From contig JASANH010001563.1 of assembly GCA_030248295.1 (NCBI GenBank), positions 248,001-312,000 of the forward strand: DNA of 64,000 nucleotides, given 5' to 3'. The notes beneath the pieces are model-generated. The model was not told the DNA's origin, made no database searches, and saw nothing but the letters and a program-made list of their open reading frames with translations. Made by a program: the position numbers and the translations under genes. Source of the stretch: Mesodorylaimus sp. YZB2_4. Its lineage: Eukaryota > Nematoda > Enoplea > Dorylaimida > Dorylaimidae. This document shows, piece by piece, positions 23,901 to 35,315 of this stretch; the stretch's first letter is position 1, and the number at the start of each line of letters is the position of its first letter.

Positions 23901-24770
23901 GTGTACAACGGTGGCTATCGCCATCGTTTCGGAGACGTGCTCCCCATTCACAGTATTGCCAGCGCTGATGAACGAATACCGCGTGCCCGAGTTGAATGTC
24001 CAAAATGGCGTGTTGAAGGCGTTGAGCTTCATGTTCGAGTACATTGGAGAAATGAGCAAGGATTACATTTACGCCGTCACACCACTCTTGGAGGATGCGT
24101 TGATGGAGCGGTAAAACGATTAGAGTTCGGGATTGGGTGGTTGTTAGTAATCGTTAGTGGTTTTATTTAGGGATTTGGTACATCGTCAGATCGCCATGGA
24201 CGCTATTGCTCACATGGCACTGGGCGTGGCCGGATTTGGTTGCGAGGACGCTCTGATTCATCTTCTCAATCTCGTATGGCCCAATGTGTTCGAAACGTCA
24301 CCGCACGTCATTCAGCGTTTCATATTTGCCTGCGAGGGAATGCGAGTGTCGTTGGGGCCTATTCGAGTATTGCAGTACTGCTTGCAGGTATGTGGAACGC
24401 GTCGACTTGTGGTGTTTTTCGGGTCTTAGGCCTTGAAAGGTGAAAGTAATCAGGCCTTCCCGTCGGGATTGGAACTAGAGGCCGCGATGATGAACCAGAA
24501 TGCGTGATAAGTGATCGCAACTTGTCATAGTTACACTGATGCGGCTGATCTGGTCTCCAAACTCGGATGATGTTGGGTTTGGTATATTGACTGGTTTTAT
24601 TGCTATTTTAGGGCATGTATCATCCGGCGAGGAAAGTGCGAGACCCGTATTGGAAGATCTACAACAACTTGTACATCGGTAATCAGGACGCGCTGGTGGC
24701 CGGTTTTCCTCGGATGCCGAATGAAGGGAAGTCTGACTTTACCAGATACGAATTGGACTACGTTCTGTAG
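17916..24770 (+). CDS. SF3B1: SF3B1 (SF3b155), U2 snRNP splicing factor
   Basis: Twenty-one exons: 17916..17943, 18163..18341, 18742..18861, 18919..19036, 19634..19707, 19768..19986, 20162..20336, 20393..20826, 20881..21204, 21266..21445, 21713..22070, 22131..22276, 22339..22485, 22551..22676, 22741..22962, 23124..23306, 23362..23540, 23597..23782, 23838..24110, 24171..24387 and 24612..24770. They total 4047 bases, 1348 residues (human 1304), all in phase. The N-terminal third has the TP-rich repeats (RWDETP, TPGATP) and the U2AF-ligand tryptophans. After [20 protein letters not shown] come the HEAT repeats, nearly identical to other animals, including HTGIKIVQQ and [11 protein letters not shown]. 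It ends YELDYVL. SF3B1 holds the branch-point duplex in the U2 snRNP. Introns 15 and 20 each carry a C/D snoRNA. Confidence 0.98.
22994..23069 (+). ncRNA. Intronic C/D box snoRNA, LSU rRNA guide (copy 1)
   Basis: It lies inside SF3B1 intron 15. The C box ATGATGA is at 23006-23012 and the D box CTGA at 23055-23058. A terminal stem pairs GGGGAAGC (22996-23003) with GCATCCCC (23060-23067), with one mismatch. The guide AGTCATAGTTAC (23042-23053) ends one base before the D box. It is complementary to GTAACTATGACT, a universally conserved piece of the large-subunit rRNA (context GGAGTAACTATGACTCTC). By the D+5 rule it would methylate the second A of GUAAC. Size and position in an intron are normal for snoRNAs. 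The target comes from remembered rRNA sequence. Confidence 0.82.
24479..24547 (+). ncRNA. Intronic C/D box snoRNA, same guide (copy 2)
   Basis: It lies inside SF3B1 intron 20. The C box ATGATGA is at 24487-24493 and the D box CTGA at 24536-24539. The terminal stem pairs GCCGC (24481-24485) with GCGGC (24541-24545). The guide GTCATAGTTAC (24524-24534) again ends one base before the D box and is identical over 11 bases to that of the copy in intron 15, so the predicted rRNA target is the same. The rest of the two RNAs differs, so the duplication is not recent. Confidence 0.82.
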
Positions 24771-24977
24771 TGTGTGTTAGGTATACCGTGGTACCGTACC
24801 CGAATTTTGAGTGTATAGTTATTTGGATTAAGAGTTCGTGCAGTTAGTAAACTGTTCTGTTTCCTTGTGGCTGTCATTTGCCTGGGCGAGAAGCTCGATA
24901 TTCTGTTGGGTATATTGGATCCAGTGAGCTCGGTTGTGGAGTCATCGATCGTTGTAGGGCTCGGTCGGTCGATAGCA

Positions 24978-26088
24978 ATGCGGTACGCTCAGCTGGTGAT
25001 GGGGCCTGCGGGCAGTGGCAAGGTGAGATAAGAACTGAGTGAAGTGCGTACGGGCTGTGACGTGTTGCCATTTCAGTCCACGTATTGCCATGCGATAAGA
25101 AAACACGCGGAGGCCATGAATCGAGTGATGCATGTAGTGAATATCGACCCAGCGGCGGATCACTTCGATTACGAGTGCATGGCGGGTGAGACGTGGTGAG
25201 TGCCTGGCCATGTGCGCACCCTAACTTGCCTGTTGCAGACATCCGAGATCTCATTCACGTGCACGATGCGATGAAGGACGAGGAGCTGCACTTGGGTCCC
25301 AACGGGGGCCTCGTATTCTGCATGGAGTACTTGGTCGATCACCTGGATTGGCTGGAGGAGATCATCGGAGTCGGAGAGGACGACTATATACTCTTCGATT
25401 GTCCTGGTAGGTGCTGCTGAGACGGGGGACGATCGACCACCCGCTTAATCAATGCTTACAATTTAGGGCAAATAGAGTTGTACACGCACGTAAACGTGAT
25501 GCGCAGACTGGTGGAAGCGTTGTCGAGTTGGAATTTCCGAGTGTGTGGGGTATTTTTGTTGGACACTCAGTTCATGGTGGAGACCAGCAAATTCTTTTCG
25601 GGAGCTCTGGTGGCCCTGTCAGCAATGATCAACCTGGAGATCCCACACGTCAACGTACTGACCAAGATGGACTTACTGAATACGCGCAATAAACAGTTGG
25701 TAGAGAAGTTCCTGATTCCCGACTCCAGTTTGTTGTTGGATGACGAGGCAGCCAGCACGACCGCTTGGAATAAGAAGTATAAAAAGTTGACCAAAGCTCT
25801 GGCCGCGATGGTAAGGCGGTCGGTGTGACACTCGATTTCTGACTGACGATCTAGCGTTGCAGATGGACGACTACGGCCTTCTCAAGTTCCTCACTTTGGA
25901 TCTGACCGACGAGGGCAGCATCGACGATGTGCTCCTTTGCATCGACAACGCTGTGCAGTACGGAGAAGATGCCGAAGTCAGGATCAATTATCCCGAGGTA
26001 AGCCTGATTCATGGTGATAAGAGCATATATCATAAACCATCCTCTTCAGGAAATGGATGATGATGAAGACAGCAGAAACGCCGGATAG
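24978..26088 (+). CDS. GPN3: GPN3 GPN-loop GTPase
   Basis: Six exons, 24978..25022, 25077..25185, 25239..25406, 25467..25810, 25863..25997 and 26050..26088, make 279 residues, matching the family length. The P-loop GPAGSGKST is followed by [11 protein letters not shown] (the Gly-Pro-Asn loop is in [14 protein letters not shown]), [23 protein letters not shown] and a short acidic tail DDDEDS. GPN3 works with GPN1 in cytoplasmic assembly and nuclear import of RNA polymerase II. It follows SF3B1 on the same strand after 207 bases. An AATAAA lies 38 bases after the stop. Confidence 0.95.
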
Positions 26089-26125
26089 AAGATACAGAAG
26101 TTTGCAGTCTCAACTTCATGTGTAC

Positions 26126-26131
26126 AATAAA
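26126..26131 (+). terminator. Poly(A) signal of GPN3
   Basis: AATAAA 38 bases after the GPN3 stop, in the short gap before the convergent MITD1 gene. Confidence 0.65.
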
Positions 26132-26238
26132 AGTGGAAGACAGTAAAAAACCTGTAATGTCATAATACTGTGTACAATTTATGCACGTCCGCGTCGTCTA
26201 AGGTAAATAGTGATGTCATCCTCGTCTTTCTCGTCCCA

Positions 26239-28070
26239 TCAGTCAACGAAACGTACCTTTCCTTTCGGTTTAGGTCCGGGAGGCTGTTGCGCGTTTTGCG
26301 TTTGCTCCCGACCCGCAGCCGAAGCACGATGAAATATGTCGACCGACGTCTCCAGACACGGTCGTAAATCCATATCGCAATAGCCCAGAGCATACTTGGG
26401 TACAGGTTTGAAATAGTCGAGACCGCGACCGATTTTTACCACCCAGCCGTTGTTTAATCTAGAAATGCGAGAATTTTAGCAGCGGAAACAGCGTTGCATG
26501 AAAAACTGACCTGATTTCGCGATCATGCAGCGTTGTCGAGTAATGAACGATCAGGGAAATAGAGCGGGCGGCAAAACTTTTGGTCAAGGCAGTAAAGGCC
26601 GATTCCTGATGCTGCCGAGAATCTTTTCCCTGAAAAGATTAAGGCAATGATGGATGGGCATCCAAATGCTGAATTAAAAGCTGCACTTACGTCATCTTGT
26701 CCTGTAGTCAAGGCGATCGATTTTAGATTCGCGGCGCTGCGACAAACAAGCTCGCAAAAGCGAAGGAAATTAAAAAGCTGCAAAACCAAAATACCCAAGA
26801 TCCTGCTAACGTTTAGTTCTAGTCTTGACCTACCTGATGAGGGGCACGAATGTAAGGATCCTCCACATCGATGTGCGTAACTTCGTCGTCTAAAAGCGAT
26901 TTTAGCAAGCGCTCGTAACTGTACCCAGTCCCGTTTTCCGGAATGCGAAATTGTTCGTGAAATCGGCCCGCTATAGAAACGCTCAAATAAGTCGAGCCGT
27001 CGACATATCAAAACAAATTTACCTCGTTTCTCGCGTTCGATCAGAATTTTCAACTTTTCCGCACGATTCATATATTCTTCGATGCGAACGCGGAATTTTT
27101 GCTTGCGGACATCGTCGGTCGTATCTGAAACACCAGGTACACATAACTGCTTGGTAAGAGCAAAGCGATCAGTTAGGGCAAGAAATATGTGCCAAAACCC
27201 TAAACTCCTAGTCACAGTATGACACCTACAGTCACGCCAAAGCAAGTAAGTCTGAAAAAGATCGAACGTGGTTTAAGTCAAGTCCAGAAGTTAGGACTAG
27301 ATACAATGTACAATATGAAACAATTTATCTACTGCCCACAGTTGGTGTTCGGTAGATTTTACTGACGATAAGCCACGGCGCCGCCTGTTTTAAAAACTTT
27401 CGAACCAAAGCACTGTACTCTAGATTCAGGCAGGGGGGGGGGGGGGTTGTTGGCTAATAAATTCCACCTGACTCAAAGGACTCGTATAACCCACTGCACA
27501 GGAGACAAGTAAGCAAGGAGATGCTCGAGTCACCCCACCACTAATTGTCGAGCCTGGTTTGGTTGGCGCTTTACTATACTTTAGTCGTTCCTAAACTTTT
27601 AGAAATTTTGCTTCAATTTACCTGAGCAGGTGCTCATGTGACGTGTAAAACAAGTCGTTAGACCAGTTTTGAGTGCTCTTGGCATTGATTCACAACAAAA
27701 TCTTGTTGATTTCACATTACACTGAAAATCGTTCAAGTCTGCAGCTGCTTCTGGAGGAGAGGAGCTCTACAATACTTCTGTCCGCGATTGTAAGTAGGTA
27801 AGTGTAGTACATATGCCACATGTAGGTGATGCCTGGGTCCATTTAATAAGCTTGCGTGCTCAAACTACCCAGCTACTCACTGCGAGTAATATCCATCAAT
27901 ATGCCCAGCCCTTCTCGGTATAATGTCAACGCCTCCAAATATCTTCGGGCATTGTCCATTTCGACCGCTTGTTTCAAAACAGCCACCGCTGCCGCCTCTA
28001 AACCGCTAAGCCGCTCTAGCGATAATAGAGTGGTTTCTGTCCCCGGAGTTTGTAAGCTTCGCCGAGACAT
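26239..28070 (-). CDS. MITD1: MITD1 (MIT domain-containing protein 1)
   Basis: Six exons, complement of 26239..26458, 26511..26629, 26691..26777, 26834..26969, 27023..27124 and 27881..28070. The N-terminal MIT domain ([20 protein letters not shown]) binds ESCRT-III tails. The C-terminal phospholipase-D-like domain has [57 protein letters not shown] and [19 protein letters not shown], as in human MITD1, which acts in abscission at cytokinesis. Exon 26834..26969 needs one more base near 26940 to keep frame between FHEQFRI and ENGTGYS, so a one-base deletion or assembly error is likely. The last exon adds a Pro/Lys-rich tail absent from the human protein. The first intron is 756 bases and includes a run of 14 G. 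Confidence 0.92.
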
Positions 28071-28493
28071 TTTATATTTCAAAAACTAAAAACGTGCCAG
28101 ATCGCAAAAACCTTTGACGAAATTTGTTTGGAAAAAGCAGAGCCACAAAGCCAGCTGCTTCAAATCACCCGCCGGTGAGCAGACAACTTTGACTAATATT
28201 GTGCTGAAACTAAGTTTTACCATCTTTAGGTGCGCCATGATTTTTAGTTTTTGTTTGCTTTGCTTTTGCAAAAGTCGGCCGATCTAGGTCCGATTCTGCG
28301 CATTTGGCTGGGTGCGGGGATTGATGATGGATACAGGCATGTGATGAAGGGGGCCTGGGTGGGTGGCCGGTAAACAGTTCTCGTCTTGGGTGCTGGGCTG
28401 CCTTTTGGGGTTATTCGGTTCAGCGCTGCGTGCATGCGAGTTGTTTGAAAAGAAATAAGGCTTATCTCACAAATTTTTTAAGGCCTGGGCCGC
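28071..28493. promoter_or_regulatory. Divergent gap MITD1 / HIP1R
   Basis: 423 bases between two divergent genes, expected to hold both promoters. A minus-strand acceptor-like site (GTTTTTAG, ending at 28086) lies 15 bases upstream of the MITD1 ATG. No other feature was recognised. Confidence 0.45.
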
Positions 28494-31400
28494 ATGACGT
28501 CCGTAAGCTTGCCGAGGGCTGTTAGCCGCCGAAGCAGCGGATACGAAGCCGAGCGTGAAGAATATCTACGAACGCAGGTAAACGTTTATGGACACTTTGC
28601 TGACTCATTTCTAGGTTTGTGTGAGTAATCGGAACTTTATTTTTCCTCCTTTTTAGGCCGCTGCGGTATCTAAAGCCATCAACAATCAGGAATGCGCTGT
28701 GAAACAGAAGCATATTCGAAGTAAGTTATGTTTGGTCATGGGGTTATGAATGTAACATCGGAATGGTCTAAAATTTGATTTTACTATCACATTATTGGTT
28801 TTGGTTTTTTTTGTAAGTTCTCTGAACGATGGGAGTCAAAAGAAGTCAAGTCATTGATCGATATAAATCAGCGTTCTCGGCTGAACGCATTATTCATGCT
28901 CTTCGTTCTTGCAGCTCTCATAATCGGCACGCATCGCGAAAAAGGCGCCGGCACGTTCTGGAGCAACGCATCTCGACTGACTTTGGAAAGCAATCCGATT
29001 TTGTCGTGGAAGTTCTGCCATGTTCTTCATAAACTACTTCGCGATGGACACTCGCGTACGGTGGCCGATTCTATGAAGTTTCGAAACAAACTGTCCGACC
29101 TAGGGCGTCTTTGGGTAAGGCATGATTGAATTCGATGAATGATTGTTTGTTCAATACATTTGATTTTAGGGCCACTTAAAAGATGGATACGGGACGCTGA
29201 TCAAAATCTACTGCAAGCTACTTGTCACCAAGCTGAGCTTTCATCAGAGAGTAAGTATTGTGGGGACTGGTCGCGTATTTTTAAATAATTCAACGGACCT
29301 TTGTCAGTTTACGATTGGTCCATTTCAGGGCGCTCTTGTGCTTTTGTCCCCAACGAATTTTTAGTTTGATAATTTTTTAGCCTTAGGCAATGCTTAGACA
29401 TGTACTAGTTTAGAGCTTGTGCGAAACGCCAAACTAAAAATTCGTTTGGGACCAAATCGCAGGAGCACCACCCACTTTGGTCTCAGCTTTCAATAACTAT
29501 GTATCCTCTGTACAGACCTTCAAGCACAAGTGTCTTCTTTGTTAGAATCCACGAATTCCTGGCAATCTTCAATTGACGGACGAAGAATTGGAAGCTGTTG
29601 GAGAGAAGGTATGAGTCACTGGCGTTGTTTGCCATGGGATGGGTCTAACGTAAAGTCGCTCGTCGTTTAGGATGTGAATAACTGGTTCGAACTTACGGTA
29701 GAAATGTTGGATTATCAAGACGATATTCTAGTACTACAGGCCGCTGGTAAGTTTTTCTGTTGATTCCTATTCGTATTAAACGAAAGGTCCTGGTTTTAGT
29801 TTACAGCTCTCTGGATATGTCGCGTGCTACTTCGATGACCAACAGTGGCCAATGTCGTTTGGCACCCTTGATACTGTGTATTTTGGATTCGAGCTGCCTT
29901 TACGACTACATCGTCAAAATGATGTTCAAGCTACATGCTGGTACGTGGGATTTCAGTTTGTTTCGGCCAACCTTCATCAGGCTAATTTTTTTTCAGCTTT
30001 ACCGCCCGACGTTTTGTTGGGTCATCGCGATCGATTCAACGCGCAATTTAAACAGTATGAATAAGATGTTATGTGCGGGAAGTCGATTTCGTAGTAAGAA
30101 AATGTTGTTTTGCAGGTTAAAACACTTTTACGACTGCTCGAGCAACCTTCAGTATTTCAAGCACCTAGTGACGATTCCGCCTTTACCAGAAGTAAGGGAC
30201 TATGGTTTTGCATTTTTGCTGTTTATTCGTGAGGCAGGGTTTATGCAAGGCTAGAATACCTGAGAAAGTCAGGGAAAATGGGAGTTTTTTAGCCAAAATC
30301 AGGGGAAATTGATGGACTACATTCGGAGGTCTTAAATTTTAAATCACCCACCTTTTCTGTGTACCTGATGCCCATGCTGTAGAGCAGTTTAAATGGGTTT
30401 AGTAGTTGTGTGAAAGTATGAAAATAAAATGGGGAAGTCGAATGTTCTGTAGAAAACCTGGGAAAATCATTTCCGCTCCTTGTGCGAACCCTCAACCGGC
30501 TATGGTTGATTTTAGAGTCCGCCTAATTTCCTCGTTGCCAGTGATTTCGATAACTACGTGACGCCCAAAGTTACTCTGCACGACCAAGGAAGCGAAGCCG
30601 GCTGGGATACGCCGCCCGATAGTCGAAGCGTTATCGATGCACCTTTGGTTGATGTGACTGAACCGGAGCGACCACAACCACCGCCGCCCCAAGTACTGAT
30701 AGGAATGTGCTCATTAGTGTGTGCGTGATGGCACCGTGTATGTTATAGCCCCCAGTCCAACAAGAACGTTTTAACAACGGACCGGATTTGTTGGCTGAGC
30801 TTGCACAGAGGTAAAGGCGTTTCGAGGCGTTGGCCCAAAGCCGTGGGGAAGACAGGTTAATTTGCAGGGATCAAATCATCTTCTCACTGAGGCGCGAATT
30901 GGACGACGCCAGGGCTGCATTACTTCGTTATCAGGAGCAGGTGAGTTGAGAGAAGGGGATTGCTTGGATGTAGTTTAAGTAGAGGTCGTTTGGTTTATAG
31001 TATCAGACGGCGGTGGGTCAATTGCGAAGTCGTATTGCGCAGTTGGAGAGCGAACTGGCTAGTTCGAAGGATTTGATTGAGCACATTACTGAGGTAAGTG
31101 CTTGTGTGTGGTGGGTGCAAATAGGTGGATTTTGGGCGGGAAAATAATGATTGATCGTTTGTGAAAGTCCCAAGTTTTTCTTGATTCTTTTTTTAATTCT
31201 TGTCTTGTCTAAGGAAAACGATCGTTACCGCTCTCAAGCGGAGCAGCTTCAAAACGAGAAGAATCAAGTGATTGCTTCGAAGTTAGAAGAATCAGAGAGT
31301 AGGTTTTTGGTTTTCGCCAGTTGCATGTTGTATATGCGGTTATGTTTTAGAGAAGGCGCAAAGCAGCGAGGATAAGTTCAAGAAGATGAAAGAAGTGTAT

Positions 31401-32556
31401 GCGAAACTTCGTGACGAGCACATTGATACGTTGAAGAAGTTGCAATCATCGCAGAAGGAAATGGACGAGCTGCGAAACAGCATGGCGCAGTTGTTGGCTA
31501 GTCAGCAGGTAAGAAGTTCTGACAGTTGTTTTGTAACGGTTAGCGAATGGATGGGATGATTTCAGAGCGATATTAATAGCGATGAGTTAGAAGATTTGGT
31601 GGAGAAGGAGATGAAGATGATGGACGAGGCTATCAGACTGGCGGCTGCGAAAATCGAGGTATGGTCGAGGGTGGTGATCTGGGACTTACTGTTAAGGCTG
31701 AGTCGTAAGATGTGGTGTTTCTGTTTTAGGAAATTTTGCAAAAGAATCGTGAGGAAGCGACTGGCGTGCGCTTGGAGGTTAACGAAAAGATTTTGGATGC
31801 CTGCACGGCTTTAATGAGGGTATGATGTTTGGTACGTGGTCGCGAAGAGCCGGTTTGATAGAGGCTTGCGTTTAGGCCATCATGGAACTGGTGCGAAATG
31901 CTAAGAAGCTGCAGAAGGAGATCCTTGACCAAGGACGCGGTAGTGGCTCGGTGAAGGAGTTCTATAAGCGGCATCACCAGTGGACGGAAGGATTGTTGTC
32001 GGCCGCGAAGGCGGTCGGCCTGGGCGCTCACGTGTTGGTAGATACAGCTGATCGTACTATGTCAGGTAGTGGCAAGTACGAGGAACTGATGGTGGCGTCG
32101 CAGGAAATAGCGGCGAGCGTAGCTCAGTTGGTGGTGGCTAGTCGAGTCAAGGCCGATCCATCTTCGACTCAATTGGCCGCATTGTCTTCGTCCAGCAAGA
32201 GCGTTACGTCAGCGACGGCTGCGGTAGTGGGGAATGTGAAATCGGCAAAAGAGACGTTGAATGAGAAAGGTAATCTGATGCGCTGCATAAGGTTACAGTG
32301 CTTCAGTGCTACCCGCTTTCAGATTCGCTGGATTTCTCCCATTTGTCGTTGCATCAGGCCAAGAGGCTTGAGATGGACTCGCAGGTAGAGTGAACTCCGG
32401 GGGTTTGAAAGTGTCCTGGTTTTGACCAAGGGTGGTTTTCAGGTGCGCGTACTAGAACTAGAAAGCGAGGTGGAGAAGGAACGAGTGCGATTGGCGGAGT
32501 TACGTAAGCGTCATTATCAGTTGGCAGGCCCAGCTGAGGGATGGACTGACGAGTAG
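28494..32556 (+). CDS. HIP1R: HIP1/HIP1R (Sla2-like) endocytic clathrin-actin linker
   Basis: Twenty exons (28494..28577, 28657..28720, 28915..29114, 29170..29250, 29546..29608, 29671..29746, 29800..29940, 29997..30054, 30116..30191, 30516..30692, 30749..30810, 30868..30940, 31001..31093, 31214..31298, 31351..31508, 31566..31658, 31730..31819, 31876..32269, 32323..32384, 32443..32556) join to 747 residues. The ANTH domain (INNQECAVKQKHIR, WKFCHVLHKLLRDGH, DVNNWFELTVEML) binds PtdIns(4,5)P2. A Pro-rich linker and a coiled coil follow, then the I/LWEQ (THATCH) actin-binding domain (ELEDLVEKEM, KEFYKRHHQWTEGLLSAAKAVG, EIAASVAQLVVASRVKAD) and the final LRKRHYQLAG. The protein links clathrin coats to actin. 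It is about 300 residues shorter than human HIP1R, mostly in the coiled coil. Intron 4 contains a MITE. Confidence 0.95.
29328..29469. mobile_element. MITE, GGGCGCT family, copy 1
   Basis: It lies inside HIP1R intron 4. The arms of about 40 bases are inverted. The left end reads GGGCGCTCTTGTGCTTTTG and the complement of the right end GGTGCTCCTGCGATTTGG. Both then share GTCCC, AACGAATTTTTAGTTTG. The core is about 60 bases and contains AGCCTTAGGC. No ORF. The same terminal sequence recurs at 37580 and 37934. Confidence 0.8.
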
Positions 32557-33049
32557 GAGGCCGGGCATCATGTTCGCAAAGTTATCTGTGAGGATGGGAT
32601 ATCTGTGCAAAGGAATGGGGTGGCTTAGAAATGCTGCTTTATGCGCTGCTTGCTAGTTTTTCATGAATAGGAATATACTTTTCGATGGCATACGTTTATT
32701 TTTTGTATGAGTATACTTACTCGGGATACATGTGCTGTTGTATGGCGTAGATGTAGGGGAATTTTGCGCATCGGTGATACAGGACAGCGAATGTGACTCT
32801 GATTTGGTATCTACATTTTCTCATGTTTAAAATTTGCTAGTAGTTTAGTTTTGCGTGCTCTGTGCAAGTGTATATTTTTCATTTTTTTGTGGATGAAATG
32901 ATTGGAATCGCGTTCAGTAAATTCGTCATTGGTGGGCAGGACGGATGTGATGCCAGTCATCGTTGATCGATGAGTGTACTTTCACATGGCTTTGGTTGAT
33001 GTCTTGCAACTGTGTTCATTTTAGCGAGGACGGACGATTTGACCGAGAC
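32557..33049. other. Intergenic HIP1R to PIP4P
   Basis: AT-rich spacer between two plus-strand genes. It holds the HIP1R 3' UTR. A splice-acceptor-like TTCATTTTAG ends 25 bases before the PIP4P start codon. Confidence 0.45.
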
Positions 33050-34448
33050 ATGGCGACAATGGGCGACAGCAATGAGAGAACACCGTTGCTGTATAGTGGC
33101 AGTGGTACGGAGACTCCGCGCGACTTGTTGACCGAGTCTGGACGTAGTGAGTGGGCAATTGGTTTGTTGCTTGTGGGAGTATAATGAGGGAGTGGTTGGA
33201 TCGGACTATTAGAATAGAGTATCCATACTTGGTCTTCCCTATGCGATCACAGCTTTAATTTCAGTCAGCATTGGCGAGTCGGAGGGCGCTCCACCATCGT
33301 ATGACAATGTCATGAAGAGTAGCTCACCGACGGTCAGGTAAGCCCACGACTGGCACGTTGGTAGCCCTGCGGTGCCTGTGTCCGTTGCCTTTCCCCACAT
33401 GGTAAGTCTGTTCTCGTTGTAGCTGTCGCGTTTGCCACGCCACAATCAATATCGAGACACGGATGGCGCAGCACGTTGTCAAGTGCCAGCATTGCAACGA
33501 GGCTACAGTGAGTAGTGTGGGTTTGTGTGCGTGAGTGCATGTTATAGGTGATCCCATTTCAGCCAATTCGACCGCCCCCGCCGGGAAAAAAGTACGTGCG
33601 CTGTCCGTGCAATTGTCTGTTAATTTGCAAGGCGTCGTCGAATCGTATCGCCTGTCCACGTCCAAATTGGTAAGTTGTGTGTGGCCTGCATGTGTCCTGG
33701 CACTCAGGTGATGACTTCTGTTTTCAGCAAACGGGTCATAACTTTGGGCGATAGTGCTACTGGTTCTGCAGTTCGAGCTCCGACTGGCACGTGCCGCGTA
33801 TCGTGCGCTCATTGCGAGGAGATATTTATGGTAAGAGGCTGCCCTTTGTAGTGGCTGTGAATACACAATTTATGTTTCAGTTTAACACATTGGCCAATTC
33901 ACTGGCGAAATGTCCTCACTGTCGCAAAGTGTGAGTGTTTTACCAGATTACCGTATCAACACCAGATTAACTGGTTTCCTATTTTAGTTCTTCGATTGGT
34001 AATTCATATGCACGTTCGCGAGCTATTATGTTTTTCCTGATTTCACTGGCGTGTGTGGCCGGAAGTGTTGGTTTATCGGTAAGCCCCTGACCAACTTGGT
34101 GGCTGCGTTAAGTTTGCATGTCAATTTCTATTTAGGTTGGGACGGCAAAATTTGCTGCGGCCAATGCGGGATTCTATGTTGTTTGGGGCAGTAAGTCATG
34201 TTTGGTTTGTTATGTGGGTGGGTCTGGTGTAAGAGGGCTGGATCACTGATCCAGCTAGTGATGCCGATGGGTCATTGGGATCAGTGATAGACATAAAGTC
34301 ATTTGTCGCGTCGATCAGTGATTGATCGATTTGGTGGCGCCTAATGAGTCTTTCTTTTTCAGTTGCATATTTAATATCGGTGGCGTTCATTGGTCGTTTT
34401 TTCTATTACCTGTGCATGAAAGTGAGTCGTATCGAGGGCCCGCTGTGA
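33050..34448 (+). CDS. PIP4P1/2 (TMEM55), phosphatidylinositol-4,5-bisphosphate 4-phosphatase family
   Basis: Nine exons (33050..33143, 33265..33337, 33423..33507, 33563..33669, 33728..33830, 33881..33930, 33988..34078, 34136..34190, 34363..34448) encode 247 residues. The N-terminus has an LL sorting-like motif and APPSYDN. The cysteine-rich core reads [58 protein letters not shown] (the CX5R-containing stretch), and CPHCRKVSSIG. Two C-terminal membrane helices follow. These lysosomal and late-endosomal proteins are named as 4-phosphatases of PI(4,5)P2 and recruit JIP4 for lysosome positioning. TMEM55A and TMEM55B cannot be told apart. The match is strong through the Cys-rich core. Confidence 0.93.
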
Positions 34449-34940
34449 GCTAGACGATTTAGTCCGATCGCTCCGAACCACCGTTCAACGTGTTTCGATT
34501 TAACGGCGTTCAAGCATTTTTGGCCTTGTAATAATCAAGTATTTAAAGTTTTGTTGGATGCCGTTGCGGGCGAGGCGGGAGTGCGGATACGAGTTTGTGG
34601 ATTCTTTGATGACATGTAGCATATTTCATTTTCGTACTGGCCTGTATTTCATGATTTGGGATTACAGTTCAATTAGCAGTGTTCTAGTTCTGTGCATTAA
34701 TATATCAATCCTGGCGTATGGGTCATGTACGCAGTGCATTGATTCCACCTTTCAGGGTTTTTTAAGTAAATATTTTGGATCGGTTGAGCGAGACTGTTGT
34801 TGGAACGGACTTCCGTCATGTTGCCTGCCTGATCATCTGGCAATTAGTCAGTCTTAGGAGGGGGGCTGTTGATTGCCAAGCCTACGGTCTTGGTTGAAGG
34901 GTTTCGTAAATGGGTTGATTGGATGGACTCGATTGTAGGC
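34449..34940. other. Intergenic, PIP4P to LYR microprotein
   Basis: A 490-base spacer. A plus-strand frame (34558-34857) is open but has no recognised family. It is most likely PIP4P 3' UTR. Confidence 0.4.
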
Positions 34941-35315
34941 ATGTCATCGAAGGCACCCGCACTGAAGTTGTACAAGGAGCTGGTGCGATACGGGAAATCG
35001 TTGACGTTGACGGATCAATCTTTCGTCTTGAAACGAATTAAGGAGGAATTCGTGAAGAATAAAGAAGCTAGCGATCAGAAAGTAATCGATAAGCTGTTGA
35101 AGGTAAGGAGTGGGATGGATTCTCAGTGTGGCTCTGAAAGTGCTGTCCAGAGATGGTCTCCGTTGAAGGGCGTAGGGGCGATTCCCCAGGCTTGGTCGGA
35201 TAGAAGATAAATGGTCCCCACTTCTGGGTCTCATGCAAAAGTTGTTCCTGCCAACCCCGACGATGATGACTGGTGCCATTATCGAACGTTTTTGCTACAG
35301 CGGAAGCGAATTTAG
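34941..35315 (+). CDS. LYR-motif microprotein, MIEF1-MP-like
   Basis: Exon 34941..35102 encodes MSSKAPALKLYKELVRYGKS and onward, and a tiny second exon, 35301..35315 (RKRI-stop), completes 58 residues. The LYK/LYR start, the TDQSFVLKRIKEEFVKNK helix and the spacing match complex1_LYR proteins, best the 70-residue microprotein encoded in the 5' leader of human MIEF1, which binds the mitochondrial ribosome assembly factor pair MALSU1-L0R8F8 and fits the acyl-carrier-protein-binding LYR class. Here no MIEF1-like ORF follows, so the microprotein appears to be its own gene. The second exon is inferred from splice sites only. Read-through would give a longer, unrelated tail. Confidence 0.72.
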
